Under the pieces are notes generated by a model. It saw nothing but the letters and a program-made list of their open reading frames with translations, searched no databases and was not told the DNA's origin. A DNA stretch of 64,000 bases from the NCBI GenBank assembly GCA_937930845.1, contig CALHBJ010000007.1:1-64000 (forward strand). The letters run 5' to 3'. A program made the position numbers and the translations under genes. Positions 10,439 through 20,325 of this stretch are shown here, piece by piece; position 1 is the first letter of the stretch, and every line of letters starts with the position of its first letter. Origin of the DNA: an uncultured Rhizobiaceae group bacterium (GTDB lineage: Bacteria; Pseudomonadota; Alphaproteobacteria; Rhizobiales; Rhizobiaceae).

Positions 10439-10459
10439 CTTTCGGAAAAATTACCGAAG
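10439..10459 (+). promoter_or_regulatory. Hairpin in the trmD-rplS spacer
   Basis: CTTTCGG (10439-10445) pairs with CCGAAG (10454-10459) around an A/T-rich loop. The 270-nt spacer (10371-10640) has no recognisable gene. It may hold an rplS promoter or leader; nothing more specific is visible. Confidence 0.3.
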
Positions 10460-10640
10460 CGATGAATGTATTCGCCCTGGCTGTTTCATATGCAGCCATC
10501 TGGTGGTCGACGGATTTCGGGAACAAACCCGGGCCGGACGGGTTATCAGACGCGGCGCTCTGGTTCGTTTAACAAACAAAGATATGGCGGCGAGATTGTC
10601 CCAATGGGCATCGGTTGTCATACGACAAAAGGTAAAAACG

Positions 10641-11168
10641 ATGAACATCATCCAGCAGCTCGAAGCCGAGCAAGCCCAGGCTATTGAAGCCAAACGCACC
10701 CTTCCTCCCTTTTCAACCGGTGATACTGTGCGCGTTCTCGTGCGCGTGACTGAAGGAACCCGCACCCGCGTTCAGGCCTATGAAGGCGTGTGCATTGCGC
10801 GCAAGGGCGCAGGCATCAATGAAAGCTTTACCGTGCGCAAAATCTCCTATGGTGAAGGCGTGGAACGTGTGTTCCCAATGTACTCACCCTTGGTTGAAGG
10901 CGTTGAAGTTGTGCGCCGTGGTAAAGTGCGCCGTGCCAAGCTGTACTATCTGCGCGGTCGTCGCGGTAAGTCCGCGCGTATCGTTGAGAACACGGGCGTT
11001 CGTTCCAAGAAACTGAACGAGGCGGAACGCGCTGCATTCCTGGCTGAAAAAGAACGTCTTGAAGCAGAAAAGGTTGCTGCCGCACAGGCCCTGGCTGCTG
11101 AAAAAGCTGCCGAAGATGCCGCTGCCGCCGCAGAAGCGACTGCTGAAGAAGCCGCCAAAGACGCTTAA
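10641..11168 (+). CDS. rplS: 50S ribosomal protein L19
   Basis: L19 sits at the 30S-50S interface. ATG 10641 is the start: the product begins [13 protein letters not shown], 175 residues in all. Family motifs include [48 protein letters not shown] and [19 protein letters not shown], here quoted as separate segments of the conserved core. After about residue 120 comes a 45-residue Ala/Glu/Lys-rich tail ending EEAAKDA, a length extension typical of Rhizobiales L19. An upstream in-frame GTG at 10503 is ignored because nothing in that extension resembles L19. Confidence 0.97.
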   Translation: MNIIQQLEAEQAQAIEAKRTLPPFSTGDTVRVLVRVTEGTRTRVQAYEGVCIARKGAGINESFTVRKISYGEGVERVFPMYSPLVEGVEVVRRGKVRRAKLYYLRGRRGKSARIVENTGVRSKKLNEAERAAFLAEKERLEAEKVAAAQALAAEKAAEDAAAAAEATAEEAAKDA

Positions 11169-11193
11169 GCGATTTGAGCAATTGTTAATCTTC

Positions 11194-11229
11194 AAAGGCA
11201 CCGGGCGTTCAGCGACTGGTGCCTTTTTT
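11194..11229 (+). terminator. Intrinsic terminator after rplS
   Basis: AAAGGCACC (11194-11202) pairs with GGTGCCTTT (11218-11226) around a 15-nt loop, and the T-run continues to 11229. This is a textbook intrinsic terminator 26 nt after the rplS stop. Confidence 0.9.
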
Positions 11230-11293
11230 GTTTCACCTTGTGCTTTGCTGGCAGACAGCTAGAAGCGCCCCAAAATTCATGACAGGATATATC

Positions 11294-12406
11294 ATGGCAA
11301 ACCGTTCTCTTTTTCTTTTGCCCGGTGATGGCATTGGCCCGGAAGCAATGGCGCAAGTGCGCACGATCCTGGGCTGGATGAATGAGCATGAAAATGCGGG
11401 CTTCATCACCGATGAGGGACTGGTTGGCGGTTCAGCCTATGATGCCCATGGGGAATCCATTTCCGATGCGGATATGGAAAAGGCCATGGCTGCCGATGCG
11501 GTTTTGTTCGGTGCAGTCGGCGGCCCCAAATGGGATGATGTGCCCTATGATCAACGCCCGGAAGCCGGTCTTTTGCGCCTGCGCAAGGATATGGAGCTGT
11601 TTGCAAATCTGCGTCCGGCCATCTGTTATCCAGCACTTGCTGCATCATCGTCTTTGAAGCCTGAATTGGTGGACGGTCTTGATATTCTGATCCTGCGCGA
11701 ACTGACCGGCGGTGTGTATTTTGGCGAACCAAAGACCATCACCGATCTGGGCAATGGCCAAAAGCGCGCCATCGATACGCAGGTCTATGACACCTATGAG
11801 ATTGAGCGCATCAGTGCGATGGCGTTTGAGCTGGCGCGTACCCGGTCCAACCGCGTTTGTTCCATGGAAAAGCGCAACGTTATGAAATCCGGCGTTCTTT
11901 GGAACGAGGTCGTCACCCAAACCCATAAGAACGGCTATGAGGATGTGGAACTGTCACACATGCTGGCCGATGCGGGGGGAATGCAATTGGTGCGTGCGCC
12001 CAAACAATTTGATGTGATCGTAACCGACAATTTGTTTGGTGACATGTTGTCTGATGTGGCGGCCATGTTGACCGGATCACTGGGCATGTTGCCGTCGGCG
12101 TCTCTGGGCGCGCCGGATCCGGTATCGGGCAAGCGCAAAGCGCTCTACGAGCCGGTGCACGGCTCTGCGCCAGATATTGCGGGTACGGGCGCTGCCAATC
12201 CAATCGCCATGATCGCATCCCTGGCGATGTGCCTGCGTTATTCGTTTGAAATGGTGAGCGAGGCAGACCGTCTTGAGGGTGCGATTGCCAAAGTTCTCGA
12301 TGATGGATTGCGTACCGGTGACATCATGAGTGATGGCATGACACAGGTTGGAACCGAAGAAATGGGCGCTGCTGTCCTGGCGGCCTATGCGGCATCATCT
12401 GCCTGA
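11294..12406 (+). CDS. leuB: 3-isopropylmalate dehydrogenase
   Basis: NAD-dependent oxidative decarboxylation of 3-isopropylmalate in leucine synthesis. ATG 11294, preceded by AGGATA, gives 370 residues with the usual start ([13 protein letters not shown]). Seen are [12 protein letters not shown], the substrate-binding [18 protein letters not shown], the catalytic Tyr-Lys region ([20 protein letters not shown]), the metal-binding NLFGDMLSD, and the NAD-binding [18 protein letters not shown]. These features separate LeuB from isocitrate and tartrate dehydrogenases. It follows the rplS terminator, so it has its own promoter. Confidence 0.96.
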   Translation: MANRSLFLLPGDGIGPEAMAQVRTILGWMNEHENAGFITDEGLVGGSAYDAHGESISDADMEKAMAADAVLFGAVGGPKWDDVPYDQRPEAGLLRLRKDMELFANLRPAICYPALAASSSLKPELVDGLDILILRELTGGVYFGEPKTITDLGNGQKRAIDTQVYDTYEIERISAMAFELARTRSNRVCSMEKRNVMKSGVLWNEVVTQTHKNGYEDVELSHMLADAGGMQLVRAPKQFDVIVTDNLFGDMLSDVAAMLTGSLGMLPSASLGAPDPVSGKRKALYEPVHGSAPDIAGTGAANPIAMIASLAMCLRYSFEMVSEADRLEGAIAKVLDDGLRTGDIMSDGMTQVGTEEMGAAVLAAYAASSA

Positions 12407-12518
12407 TCCGGCATTTATGTGCAGGTTCACTGGGCCCGCTAGTGAGGCATTTTTACGCGCCGCGTGAGGGGTGCGAATAAACGTGGCGAATTGCACAGAA
12501 CTTCCCTATCTTTGCCCC

Positions 12519-12974
12519 ATGTTACGGATTGTAAAAATTGTTGCTATCGCCGCCTTGTTTTTGACGGGCGGTTTAGCTCAGGCAACTGAAACTCTGGATC
12601 GGCTGAAGGGGGATAAACGGCCCCTGCTGCTGTTTTCCAAATCGCGTAGCGATGCGGGCCTGGGCAAGCAGATTGATCTGCTGCGCGACTTTCGACCGGA
12701 AATGCGCGCCCGGTCTGTCATTGTGCTGCACACATCTGGAAATGAAGAAACCCGCGCGGCAATTGGCTATACGTCAATTGATCGGGGCACGGCACGTGCC
12801 CTGCGCCAGCGATTTGCACCTGAACCGCGCGGACTGACGGTGATCCTTGTGGGCAAGGATGGCACCGAAAAAGCCCGCTGGCAGCGAATCGTATCACCAG
12901 ACGAAATATTCAAGACCATTGATGCCATGCCCATGCGGCAGCGTGAAATGCAAGAATCCGGGGCGACGAACTAG
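12519..12974 (+). CDS. Secreted DUF4174-like protein
   Basis: 151 residues from ATG 12519. A signal peptide (IVKIVAIAALFLTGGLAQA) is followed by a small domain beginning LDRLKGDKRPLLLFSKSRSD and ending VILVGKDGTEKARWQRIVSPDEIFKTIDAMPMRQREM, which matches the DUF4174 layout, a thioredoxin-like fold without the active-site cysteines. The function is unknown; a periplasmic location is inferred from the signal peptide. It is followed by a convergent nitroreductase gene. Confidence 0.72.
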   Translation: MLRIVKIVAIAALFLTGGLAQATETLDRLKGDKRPLLLFSKSRSDAGLGKQIDLLRDFRPEMRARSVIVLHTSGNEETRAAIGYTSIDRGTARALRQRFAPEPRGLTVILVGKDGTEKARWQRIVSPDEIFKTIDAMPMRQREMQESGATN

Positions 12975-13013
12975 GTTTTCCACCCCACGGGATTGCTCAA
13001 CTGCACACCCCGA

Positions 13014-13739
13014 TCATTCAGTGTGAAAACTGGCAAATTCTGACAATTCTGCACGGTCTGTCGTCAATGTGTTTTCAAGGGCATCCGGGTCGGCATGGCC
13101 TAGCGCCAGGCCACAAATGACAAATTCCTCGTCCGGGATATCCAGAGCCGGTTTGATGATTTCATTGAAATTGGCGAAGGCCGCTTGCGGGCAAGTGTCG
13201 AGGCCGCGCCCCCGTGCTGCTATCATGATGTTTTCCATAAACATACCATAGTCGAGCCAAGAACCCATCTGCAGGCGCTTGTCGATGGTAAAGATCATGC
13301 CCACCGGCGCGTCAAAGAAGGTGTAGTTTTTGCCCAATTGGGCATGCATTTTGTCTTTATCGCCGCGCCCAATGCCCAGCAGATTGTACAAATCCCAACC
13401 GACCTTTCGCCGCCGCGATAGATAGGGCTCGGGAAATTCATCAGGGTAGTATTTGTACGGGCGGGCACCGTTAAATTGTGGATCGTCATGGGCGGCCAGC
13501 ACTTTTGCCGATAACCGTTCTTTGGCAGTGCCTGTTAAGACACGCACACGCCAGGGCTGCATATTGGTGCCCGATGGGGCGCGGCTGGCTGCGATCAGGA
13601 TTTTCTCAATTGTTTCCGCTTCGATTGGCGTGGGTAGAAAAGCTCTGATGGAGCGGCGCGAATGGATCGCCTGATCAACAATTTCTTCAGCTGTCATGGT
13701 GGGGATTCTTGCATGGATTGGAGCAGCTATTGTGTCCAA
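13014..13739 (-). CDS. Nitroreductase family protein
   Basis: FMN-dependent NAD(P)H oxidoreductase of the NfsB/FRP superfamily. The 241-residue protein has the FMN phosphate-binding N-terminal RRSIRAFLPTPI, the SRAPSGTNMQPWRVRVLTG segment, and the C-terminal GLALGHADPDALEN loop that closes the flavin site. It resembles the subgroup acting on nitroaromatics and quinones, but substrate cannot be read from sequence. It is divergent from the XRE-cupin regulator with 127 nt between starts. Confidence 0.88.
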   Translation of the reverse strand: MDTIAAPIHARIPTMTAEEIVDQAIHSRRSIRAFLPTPIEAETIEKILIAASRAPSGTNMQPWRVRVLTGTAKERLSAKVLAAHDDPQFNGARPYKYYPDEFPEPYLSRRRKVGWDLYNLLGIGRGDKDKMHAQLGKNYTFFDAPVGMIFTIDKRLQMGSWLDYGMFMENIMIAARGRGLDTCPQAAFANFNEIIKPALDIPDEEFVICGLALGHADPDALENTLTTDRAELSEFASFHTE

Positions 13740-13786
13740 TCATACCGCCAGCGCAAGCCGTAATTTCGCGGCAATGGTGAATCTGA

Positions 13787-13805
13787 AACATGATAAATCC
13801 ATGTT
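13787..13805. promoter_or_regulatory. Inverted repeat in the nitroreductase/XRE intergenic region
   Basis: AACATG (13787-13792) and CATGTT (13800-13805) are exact inverted halves with a 7-nt spacer, 62 nt upstream of the regulator start. The position suits autoregulation by the XRE-cupin protein. A second, looser GTGAAA/TTTCAC pair lies just downstream. Confidence 0.45.
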
Positions 13806-13866
13806 GGTGAAATTTTGCTTGATTTTTTCACGAAGAGGCAGTCAATTGCGTCCAGGGAGATGATCT

Positions 13867-14457
13867 ATGGGCCTGGCAGCTGAACGCAGCAATGCAGAAC
13901 AGGAAAGTGCGGAAGCGCTTGGCCTTGATGTGCGCGGGTTGCGCAAGTCGCGTGGGCTCACATTGAGCGAGCTTGCGCTGCGCATCAGCCGTTCCGTTGG
14001 CTTCTTGTCCCAGGTGGAACGGGGCCTTTCATCGCCCTCGATTGATGATTTGCGGGCCATCGCCTCGGCGCTTGACGTGCCGACCAGTTGGTTTTTTGCC
14101 CACGAGAGCCAGGATGAAGAAGAGCGCGGCCTGGTGGTGCGTGCACATAATCGTCGCGCACTGGGCACGGCGGAATCGGGCATTATTGAAGAATTATTGT
14201 CGCCGGATCTCGGTGGCACGTTTGAGATGTTTCGCTCCGTGTTCCAGCCGGGCGCTGAAATGTCGAAAATGATCCTACGAGAAACCGAGGAGGCCGGTTA
14301 TGTGGTCAGCGGTGAACTCGATATCTGGATTGAAGAGAAGCACTTTGCGCTGCAAGCAGGCGATTCTTTTCGATTTAATCACAAACCCTATCGATGGAAA
14401 AATTCTGGCAGCGAACCCGCGATTGTCGTGTGGGTCGTTAGTCCACCTGTCTACTGA
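13867..14457 (+). CDS. XRE-family regulator with cupin sensor domain
   Basis: Transcription factor of 196 residues. Helix-turn-helix at about 20-75 (LRKSRGLTLSELALRISRSVGFLSQVERGLSSPS, seen across that span) followed by a C-terminal double-stranded beta-helix (cupin) with EAGYVVSGELDIWIEEKHFALQAGDSF and HKPYRWKNSG. Such PuuR-like proteins usually sense a small metabolite bound in the cupin. The next gene, a FAD demethylase, starts 13 nt after the stop, so this is very likely the local regulator of the betaine-type catabolic cluster. Confidence 0.9.
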   Translation: MGLAAERSNAEQESAEALGLDVRGLRKSRGLTLSELALRISRSVGFLSQVERGLSSPSIDDLRAIASALDVPTSWFFAHESQDEEERGLVVRAHNRRALGTAESGIIEELLSPDLGGTFEMFRSVFQPGAEMSKMILRETEEAGYVVSGELDIWIEEKHFALQAGDSFRFNHKPYRWKNSGSEPAIVVWVVSPPVY

Positions 14458-14470
14458 GAGAACTGAAAGC

Positions 14471-16942
14471 ATGAGCGACCAAATTTCTACTGATCAGCCA
14501 AAAACCAAACTGCCTTCCCACGCCCGTGTGGTGATAATCGGTGGTGGTGGTGTTGGTGTTTCCGGCCTGTACCATTTGGCCAAGGCGGGCTGGACCGATT
14601 GTGTTCTGCTGGAAAAGAACGAACTTACGGCTGGCTCCACCTGGCATGCTGCGGGCAATTGCCCGAACTTCAGCTCATCCTGGGCTGTGATGAACATGCA
14701 ACGTTACGGACTTGAACTGTACCGGGGGCTGGCTGAAGAAGTCGACTATCCCATGAATTACCATGTTACGGGATCAATCCGCCTGGCGCATTCCAAAGAG
14801 CGCATGCAGGAATTTGAACGGGTTGCGGGCATGGGCCGCTATCAAGGCCTGGAACTTGATATCTGCACGGCAGAGGAACTGCTCAAATTCAATCCATTTA
14901 TGGAAACCCATGACCTTGAGGGTGGCCTTTGGGATCCGCTTGATGGGGACATTGATCCGGCTCAGATGACCCAGGCCCTGGCCAAAGGTGCCCGTGATAT
15001 GGGCCAGAAGATTATTCGTTTCTGCCCGGCAACCGGTGTTGACCGTGATGGTGATGAGTGGATCGTTCACACGCCCCAAGGAGATATCCGCTGCGAATAT
15101 GTGGTCAATGCGAGCGGCTATTATGCCCAGCGCGTGGGAGAATGGTTCAAACCGTTCGGCGGACGCACAGTCCCCATGGTGGTGATGAGCCACCAATATT
15201 TCCTCACCGGAGAAATTCCTGAACTGGAATCCTGGACCAAGGAACAGGGCCACAAAATGCCCATGATCCGTGATGTGGATACGTCCTATTATCTGCGCCA
15301 GGACAAGCATGGTTTGAATCTTGGCCCCTATGAGCGCAATTGTAAGGCCCATTGGGTAACGCCTGAAGACCCGATGCCGGATGATTTCTCGTTCCAATTG
15401 TATCCCGATGATCTCGATCGTCTGGAATGGTATATTGAAGATGCCATGGCGCGTTTGCCGCTATTGGGAAGCCAGGGTGTAGAACGGGTGATCAATGGGC
15501 CAATTCCCTATGCGCCCGACGGCTTGCCGATGATTGGCCCCATGCCCGGTGTGAAAAATGCGTTTGAAGCCCATTCATTCACTTTCGGTATCGCCCAGGC
15601 GGGTGGGGCGGGCAAAGTGCTTGCTGAATGGATTACCGAAGGCCAGACCGAATGGGATATGTGGGCGGTGGATCCGCGCCGCTATACCGATTATGCGGAC
15701 CATGACTATTGCCTGGACAAGGCGATGGAAACCTATGGCCATGAATATGCGATGCATTTCCCGCACCATGAATGGCCTGCCGGTCGCGACAAGAAACACT
15801 CATCATTGCATCAAAAGCTGTTGAAACAGGGTGCTCAACTGGGCGCCTATAATGGTTGGGAACGGGCGAACTGGTTTGCCAAAGAAGGCGATGACACATC
15901 GGAAGATGCGACCCAGACCTGGACCCGTAGCGGCCCCTGGCAACAGCGCATCAAAGAAGAATGCGAAAATGTTCGTGACAATTGCGGTGTCCTGCCGATC
16001 ACCGGGTTTTCGCGCCTGTCGGTCGAAGGGCCAGGTGCCCGCGAATGGCTGGATACGATCACCGCTTCACGCATACCCGCTGTTGGCCGGGTCGGGCTGA
16101 GCTATTTTGCCGATGACCGGGGACGTATCGTGACAGAAATGTCCATTATGCCCCAGTCGGAAGATGTGATCTGGCTGATCACGGCGGCGTTTGCCCAATG
16201 GCATGATGCTGAATGGCTTAGGCAACATGCGCCGGAAGGTATCGAGGTCCACGACCGGACAACAAAATACGAATGTCTTCTGGTGACCGGCCCGAAGGCA
16301 CGTGATGTGTTAATGCCGCTTACCGATGGCGATTTGTCAAAGTCCTGGCTGTCCTTCCAGTTTGCAAAAGTGGCCGGTTGCGATGTGGCATTGATCCGGG
16401 TGTCATTTGCCGGTGAGCTTGGTTGGGAAGTCCATTGCGACATGGGTGATGCACCCACGGTCTGGGATGCGTTGATGGAAAATGGCGCGAAGCCGTTTGG
16501 CATGTATGCGCTTAATTCTCTGAGATTGGAAAAAGGTTATCGCGCCTGGAAGGGCGATTTGTCGACGGACTATTCCCTGCTTGAGGGCGGTCTTGACCGA
16601 TTCATCAAATGGGACAAACCCTCGTTTATCGGCAAAACCGCCCTTGAAAATGAACGTCAGCAAGGTGTTGCAAAACGTTTTGTGACCCTGACGCTGGATG
16701 CCGGTGATGCTGATGCGCCCTATATGTCAACTCTTTGGCACGGCGAGGATGTGGTGGGTGAAACCACATCGGGAGGATGGGGCTACCGGGTCAATAAATC
16801 TATCGCTTTGGGCATGGTGCGTGCTGATCTGGCGCAACCTGGAACAGAGCTGGATGTGGAAATTTACGGCGAACGCCGCAAGGCAATTGTGTGCGCGGAC
16901 GAGCCACTTTGGGATCCGAAAAACGAAAGAATACGTGCATGA
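14471..16942 (+). CDS. GcvT-type FAD oxidoreductase, dimethylglycine/sarcosine dehydrogenase-like (copy 1)
   Basis: 823 residues from ATG 14471. The N-terminal half is a DAO-type FAD domain with VVIIGGGGVGVSG and the STWHAAG motif, whose histidine (His59) matches the residue that covalently binds FAD in mammalian DMGDH and SarDH. The second half has the FAO_M and aminomethyltransferase (GcvT) domains, expected to pass the oxidised methyl group to tetrahydrofolate (MYALNSLRLEKGYRAWKGD). The likely reaction is oxidative N-demethylation of a methylated glycine or similar secondary or tertiary amine. It overlaps the next gene by 4 nt (ATGA). The exact substrate is not readable. Confidence 0.9.
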   Translation: MSDQISTDQPKTKLPSHARVVIIGGGGVGVSGLYHLAKAGWTDCVLLEKNELTAGSTWHAAGNCPNFSSSWAVMNMQRYGLELYRGLAEEVDYPMNYHVTGSIRLAHSKERMQEFERVAGMGRYQGLELDICTAEELLKFNPFMETHDLEGGLWDPLDGDIDPAQMTQALAKGARDMGQKIIRFCPATGVDRDGDEWIVHTPQGDIRCEYVVNASGYYAQRVGEWFKPFGGRTVPMVVMSHQYFLTGEIPELESWTKEQGHKMPMIRDVDTSYYLRQDKHGLNLGPYERNCKAHWVTPEDPMPDDFSFQLYPDDLDRLEWYIEDAMARLPLLGSQGVERVINGPIPYAPDGLPMIGPMPGVKNAFEAHSFTFGIAQAGGAGKVLAEWITEGQTEWDMWAVDPRRYTDYADHDYCLDKAMETYGHEYAMHFPHHEWPAGRDKKHSSLHQKLLKQGAQLGAYNGWERANWFAKEGDDTSEDATQTWTRSGPWQQRIKEECENVRDNCGVLPITGFSRLSVEGPGAREWLDTITASRIPAVGRVGLSYFADDRGRIVTEMSIMPQSEDVIWLITAAFAQWHDAEWLRQHAPEGIEVHDRTTKYECLLVTGPKARDVLMPLTDGDLSKSWLSFQFAKVAGCDVALIRVSFAGELGWEVHCDMGDAPTVWDALMENGAKPFGMYALNSLRLEKGYRAWKGDLSTDYSLLEGGLDRFIKWDKPSFIGKTALENERQQGVAKRFVTLTLDAGDADAPYMSTLWHGEDVVGETTSGGWGYRVNKSIALGMVRADLAQPGTELDVEIYGERRKAIVCADEPLWDPKNERIRA

Positions 16943-17838
16943 GCGCAATAGTTCTTTTGGATGGCGGCATGGGGCAGGAATTGATTGCCCGTTCCAGGCG
17001 GCCCGCGTCTCCCCTTTGGTCTGCCCAGGTAATGCTGGATGAACCGGACATCGTCACCGAAGTTCATCGAAGTTATGTGGAAGCCGGTGTGGCTGTGATC
17101 ACACTGAACGCTTATTCAGCCACGCCTGAAAGGCTGGCAAGAGATGCGCGTGAAGATCTGTTTGAGCCACTTCAGGCCAGGGCAATTGAAGCTGCCAAAG
17201 CGGCGGCTGGGAAAAGTGGTGTTCGAATTGGCGGATGTTTGTCGCCATTGTTTGGTAGCTATCATCCAGAAGGTGCGCCTTCCTATGAGGTGTGTCTTGA
17301 AACCTATCGCCGTATCGTCGACTGCCAATCTGCGGCGGTTGATTTGTTCATTTTGGAAACGCTTTCTTCCGTCAAAGAAGTGAAGGCAGCTGTTACGGCT
17401 GCACGGGAATCCGGCAAGTCAGTGATTTGCGGCATGAGTGTCCAGGACCAGGATGGCCTGAAACTGCGTTCTGGTGAGCCACTTTCGAAAGGCGTGGCGG
17501 CTGCGGTTCAGGCTGGAACTGATGCGGTTGCGATCAATTGCTCATGGCCTGAAGCTGTTACCCAGGGAATGCCCATATTGCGCGAATCTGGACTGCCATG
17601 CGGGGGTTGGGCAAACGCATTTGTACAGGCAGACAAGCTCAGTCTTGGCGGCACGGTTGATGGCTTGACCGTTCGCAATGATCTGAGTGTGACAACCTAT
17701 GCGGACCATGTGATGGGCTGGATTGAGCGCGGTGCCACAATAGTTGGAGGCTGTTGTGAAGTTGGTCCTTCCCACATTGCGGAAATTCATCACCGGTTGA
17801 CAAAAGCCGGTCATACCATCTCAGGAACATTACAATGA
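16939..17838 (+). CDS. Homocysteine S-methyltransferase family protein (BHMT-like)
   Basis: 299 residues from ATG 16939. The TIM barrel has the start LLDGGMGQELI and the zinc ligands expected of the family: one Cys in AINCSW and a Cys pair in GGCCEVGP near the C-terminus. Family members move a methyl group from betaine, S-methylmethionine or other methyl donors to homocysteine. Here it is locked between two FAD demethylases by ATGA overlaps on both sides. An acceptor role for the first methyl of a betaine is an attractive inference. Confidence 0.87.
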   Translation: MSAIVLLDGGMGQELIARSRRPASPLWSAQVMLDEPDIVTEVHRSYVEAGVAVITLNAYSATPERLARDAREDLFEPLQARAIEAAKAAAGKSGVRIGGCLSPLFGSYHPEGAPSYEVCLETYRRIVDCQSAAVDLFILETLSSVKEVKAAVTAARESGKSVICGMSVQDQDGLKLRSGEPLSKGVAAAVQAGTDAVAINCSWPEAVTQGMPILRESGLPCGGWANAFVQADKLSLGGTVDGLTVRNDLSVTTYADHVMGWIERGATIVGGCCEVGPSHIAEIHHRLTKAGHTISGTLQ

Positions 17839-20321
17839 ACACCAAACCGGTCCCTTCCAAAGCGCGGGCTGTCATCATTGGTGGCGGCGTCGCTGGCTGT
17901 TCCGTGGCTTACCATCTGGCTAAGCTGGGCTGGAAAGATGTGGTGTTGCTGGAGCGCAAGCAACTCACCAGCGGCACCACATGGCATGCGGCGGGATTGA
18001 TTGCGCAATTACGCGCCACCAAGAACATGACCCGACTGGCGAAATACAGCCAGGAACTTTATGGCGAATTGGAAGCGGAAACAGGCGTTGCCACCGGGTT
18101 TCGCCGCTGCGGGTCGATCACCGTTGCACTAACGGATGAGCGCCGCGAAGAGATATATCGCCAGGCATCCATGGCGCGCGCGTTTGGGGTGGATGTGGAA
18201 GAGATTTCTGCCGGAGAAGTTAAAGCCAAATACCCGCACCTCAATGTGGATGATGTTAAAGGCGCGGTCTATCTGCCTTTGGATGGTCAGGGCGACCCGG
18301 CCAATATTGCGCTTGCCATGGCAAAAGGTGCCCGCATGAACGGGGCACAGGTGATCGAAGGGGTGAAAGTTGATGACATTCACACCGCCAATGGTCGCAT
18401 CACCGGAGTTTCATGGTCGCGCGATGGCAGTGACGAAAAAGGCACGATAGATTCCGATATTGTCGTGAACTGCGGCGGCATGTGGGCGCATGAAATTGGC
18501 CGTAAAGCCGGTGTCACGGTGCCGCTTCATGCGTGTGAACATTTTTATATCGTCACAGAAGCGATTGAAGGTCTTACCCAATTGCCGGTCCTGCGGGTGC
18601 CGGATGAGTGCGCCTATTACAAAGAAGATGCCGGAAAAATGCTGCTTGGTGCATTCGAACCCAACGCCAAGCCCTGGGCATCCACTTTGAAGGGTGAACA
18701 ATTCGGTGGTGGTCGGGGTATTCCCGATGATTTCTGTTTTGACCAATTGCCGGAAGATTTTGACCATTTTGAACCGATTCTCCAGCAGGCTGTGGATCGT
18801 ATGCCAATGCTGGCTGAAGCGGGCATTCATACTTTCTTCAATGGTCCTGAAAGTTTTACGCCGGACGACGCCTATCATCTGGGTGAAGCACCCAATCTTA
18901 GAGGTTTTTGGGTTTGTGCCGGTTTCAACTCCATTGGTATTCAGTCTTCCGGTGGTGCGGGTATGGCCCTGGCCCATTGGATGGAACATGGTCATCCGCC
19001 GTTCGATATCTCCGATGTGGACCTACGCCGGACCCAACCGTTTCAGGGGAACCGGACCTATCTGTTTGAACGCGCCAAGGAATCCCTGGGGCTGCTTTAT
19101 GCAGACCATTTCCCCTATCGCCAGATGGAAACAGCGCGCGGCATTCGCCGCACACCGTTTCATGAACACCTAAAAGTCCGTGGCGCTGTATTTGGGGAGG
19201 TTGCCGGCTGGGAACGGGCCAACTGGTTTGCCGATGAAGGTCAAACCGGCGCGTATGAATATTCCTGGGGCCGCCAGAACTGGTTTGAAAATTCCAAACG
19301 TGAGCACGAAGCCGTGCGCAATAATGTGGGCATGTATGACATGACCTCGTTTGGTAAAATTCGGGTTGAGGGCAAGGATGCGCAGAATTTCCTGAATTAC
19401 ATCTGTGGTGCAGATGTGGATGTGCCGGTGGGCAAGATCACCTACACGCAGTTTCTCAATTCCCGCGGTGGTATCGAAGCTGATGTAACCGTTACCCGGC
19501 TTTCGCCAACCGCCTATATCGTGGTGACGCCAGCTGCGACCGTTCAACGCGAACTCTCCTGGATGCACCGCCACCTTGGTGAACGCCAGGTTGTGATCAC
19601 GGACGTGACTTCAAGCGAAGGTGTGTTAGCGGTCATGGGCCCCAATGCCCGAGCGCTGTTGGAAAAAGTTTCGCCCCATGATTGGTCGAATGACAATCAC
19701 CCGTTTGGTCAGGCGATGGAAATTGAACTTGGTATGGGCCTCGCCCGTGCGCACCGGGTGACCTATGTGGGTGAACTTGGCTGGGAGCTTTATATCTCAT
19801 CGGACATGGCCGCCCATGCGTTTGAAGTGCTGGCTGAAGCCGGTGAAGATGTGGACCTGAAATTGTGCGGCATGCACATGATGGATTCATTGCGTATTGA
19901 AAAAGCGTTCCGTCATTTTGGACATGACATCACCGAGGAAGACCATGTGGTTGAGGCTGGCCTTGGCTTTGCGGTGAAAACGGACAAGCCGGATTTCATT
20001 GGCCGTGATGCCGTTTTACAAAAGCGCGAAGAAGGCCTCGCCTTGCGTTTGGTCCAGTTCAAGTTGAACGACCCTGAGCCATTGATTTATCACAATGAGC
20101 CGATCGTGCGAGATGGTGAGATTGTCTCCTATGTCACGTCAGGCAATTACGGCCACACATTGGGTGGTGCTATTGGTCTTGGATACGTGCCCTGTAAAGG
20201 CGAAAGCCCACAGGAAATGCTCGCATCATCCTATGAAATCGAGATTGCAGGAATTCGGGTTGCGGCACAGGCCAGCCTGCGTCCAATGTATGATCCCAAG
20301 AGTGAACGTGTGAAAGTGTGA
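17835..20321 (+). CDS. GcvT-type FAD oxidoreductase, dimethylglycine/sarcosine dehydrogenase-like (copy 2)
   Basis: 828 residues with the same four-part build as copy 1: FAD Rossmann segment VIIGGGVAGCSVAYHLAKLGW, flavinylation motif TTWHAAG (His51), substrate domain, and C-terminal aminomethyltransferase ending SLRPMYDPKSERVKV. It diverges clearly from copy 1 around the substrate pocket (AQLRATKNMTRLAKYSQELY against NFSSSWAVMNMQRYGLELY). The two probably act on successive intermediates, such as dimethyl and monomethyl forms, rather than being redundant. The start overlaps the upstream stop by 4 nt. Confidence 0.9.
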   Translation: MNTKPVPSKARAVIIGGGVAGCSVAYHLAKLGWKDVVLLERKQLTSGTTWHAAGLIAQLRATKNMTRLAKYSQELYGELEAETGVATGFRRCGSITVALTDERREEIYRQASMARAFGVDVEEISAGEVKAKYPHLNVDDVKGAVYLPLDGQGDPANIALAMAKGARMNGAQVIEGVKVDDIHTANGRITGVSWSRDGSDEKGTIDSDIVVNCGGMWAHEIGRKAGVTVPLHACEHFYIVTEAIEGLTQLPVLRVPDECAYYKEDAGKMLLGAFEPNAKPWASTLKGEQFGGGRGIPDDFCFDQLPEDFDHFEPILQQAVDRMPMLAEAGIHTFFNGPESFTPDDAYHLGEAPNLRGFWVCAGFNSIGIQSSGGAGMALAHWMEHGHPPFDISDVDLRRTQPFQGNRTYLFERAKESLGLLYADHFPYRQMETARGIRRTPFHEHLKVRGAVFGEVAGWERANWFADEGQTGAYEYSWGRQNWFENSKREHEAVRNNVGMYDMTSFGKIRVEGKDAQNFLNYICGADVDVPVGKITYTQFLNSRGGIEADVTVTRLSPTAYIVVTPAATVQRELSWMHRHLGERQVVITDVTSSEGVLAVMGPNARALLEKVSPHDWSNDNHPFGQAMEIELGMGLARAHRVTYVGELGWELYISSDMAAHAFEVLAEAGEDVDLKLCGMHMMDSLRIEKAFRHFGHDITEEDHVVEAGLGFAVKTDKPDFIGRDAVLQKREEGLALRLVQFKLNDPEPLIYHNEPIVRDGEIVSYVTSGNYGHTLGGAIGLGYVPCKGESPQEMLASSYEIEIAGIRVAAQASLRPMYDPKSERVKV

Positions 20322-20325
20322 CAAT

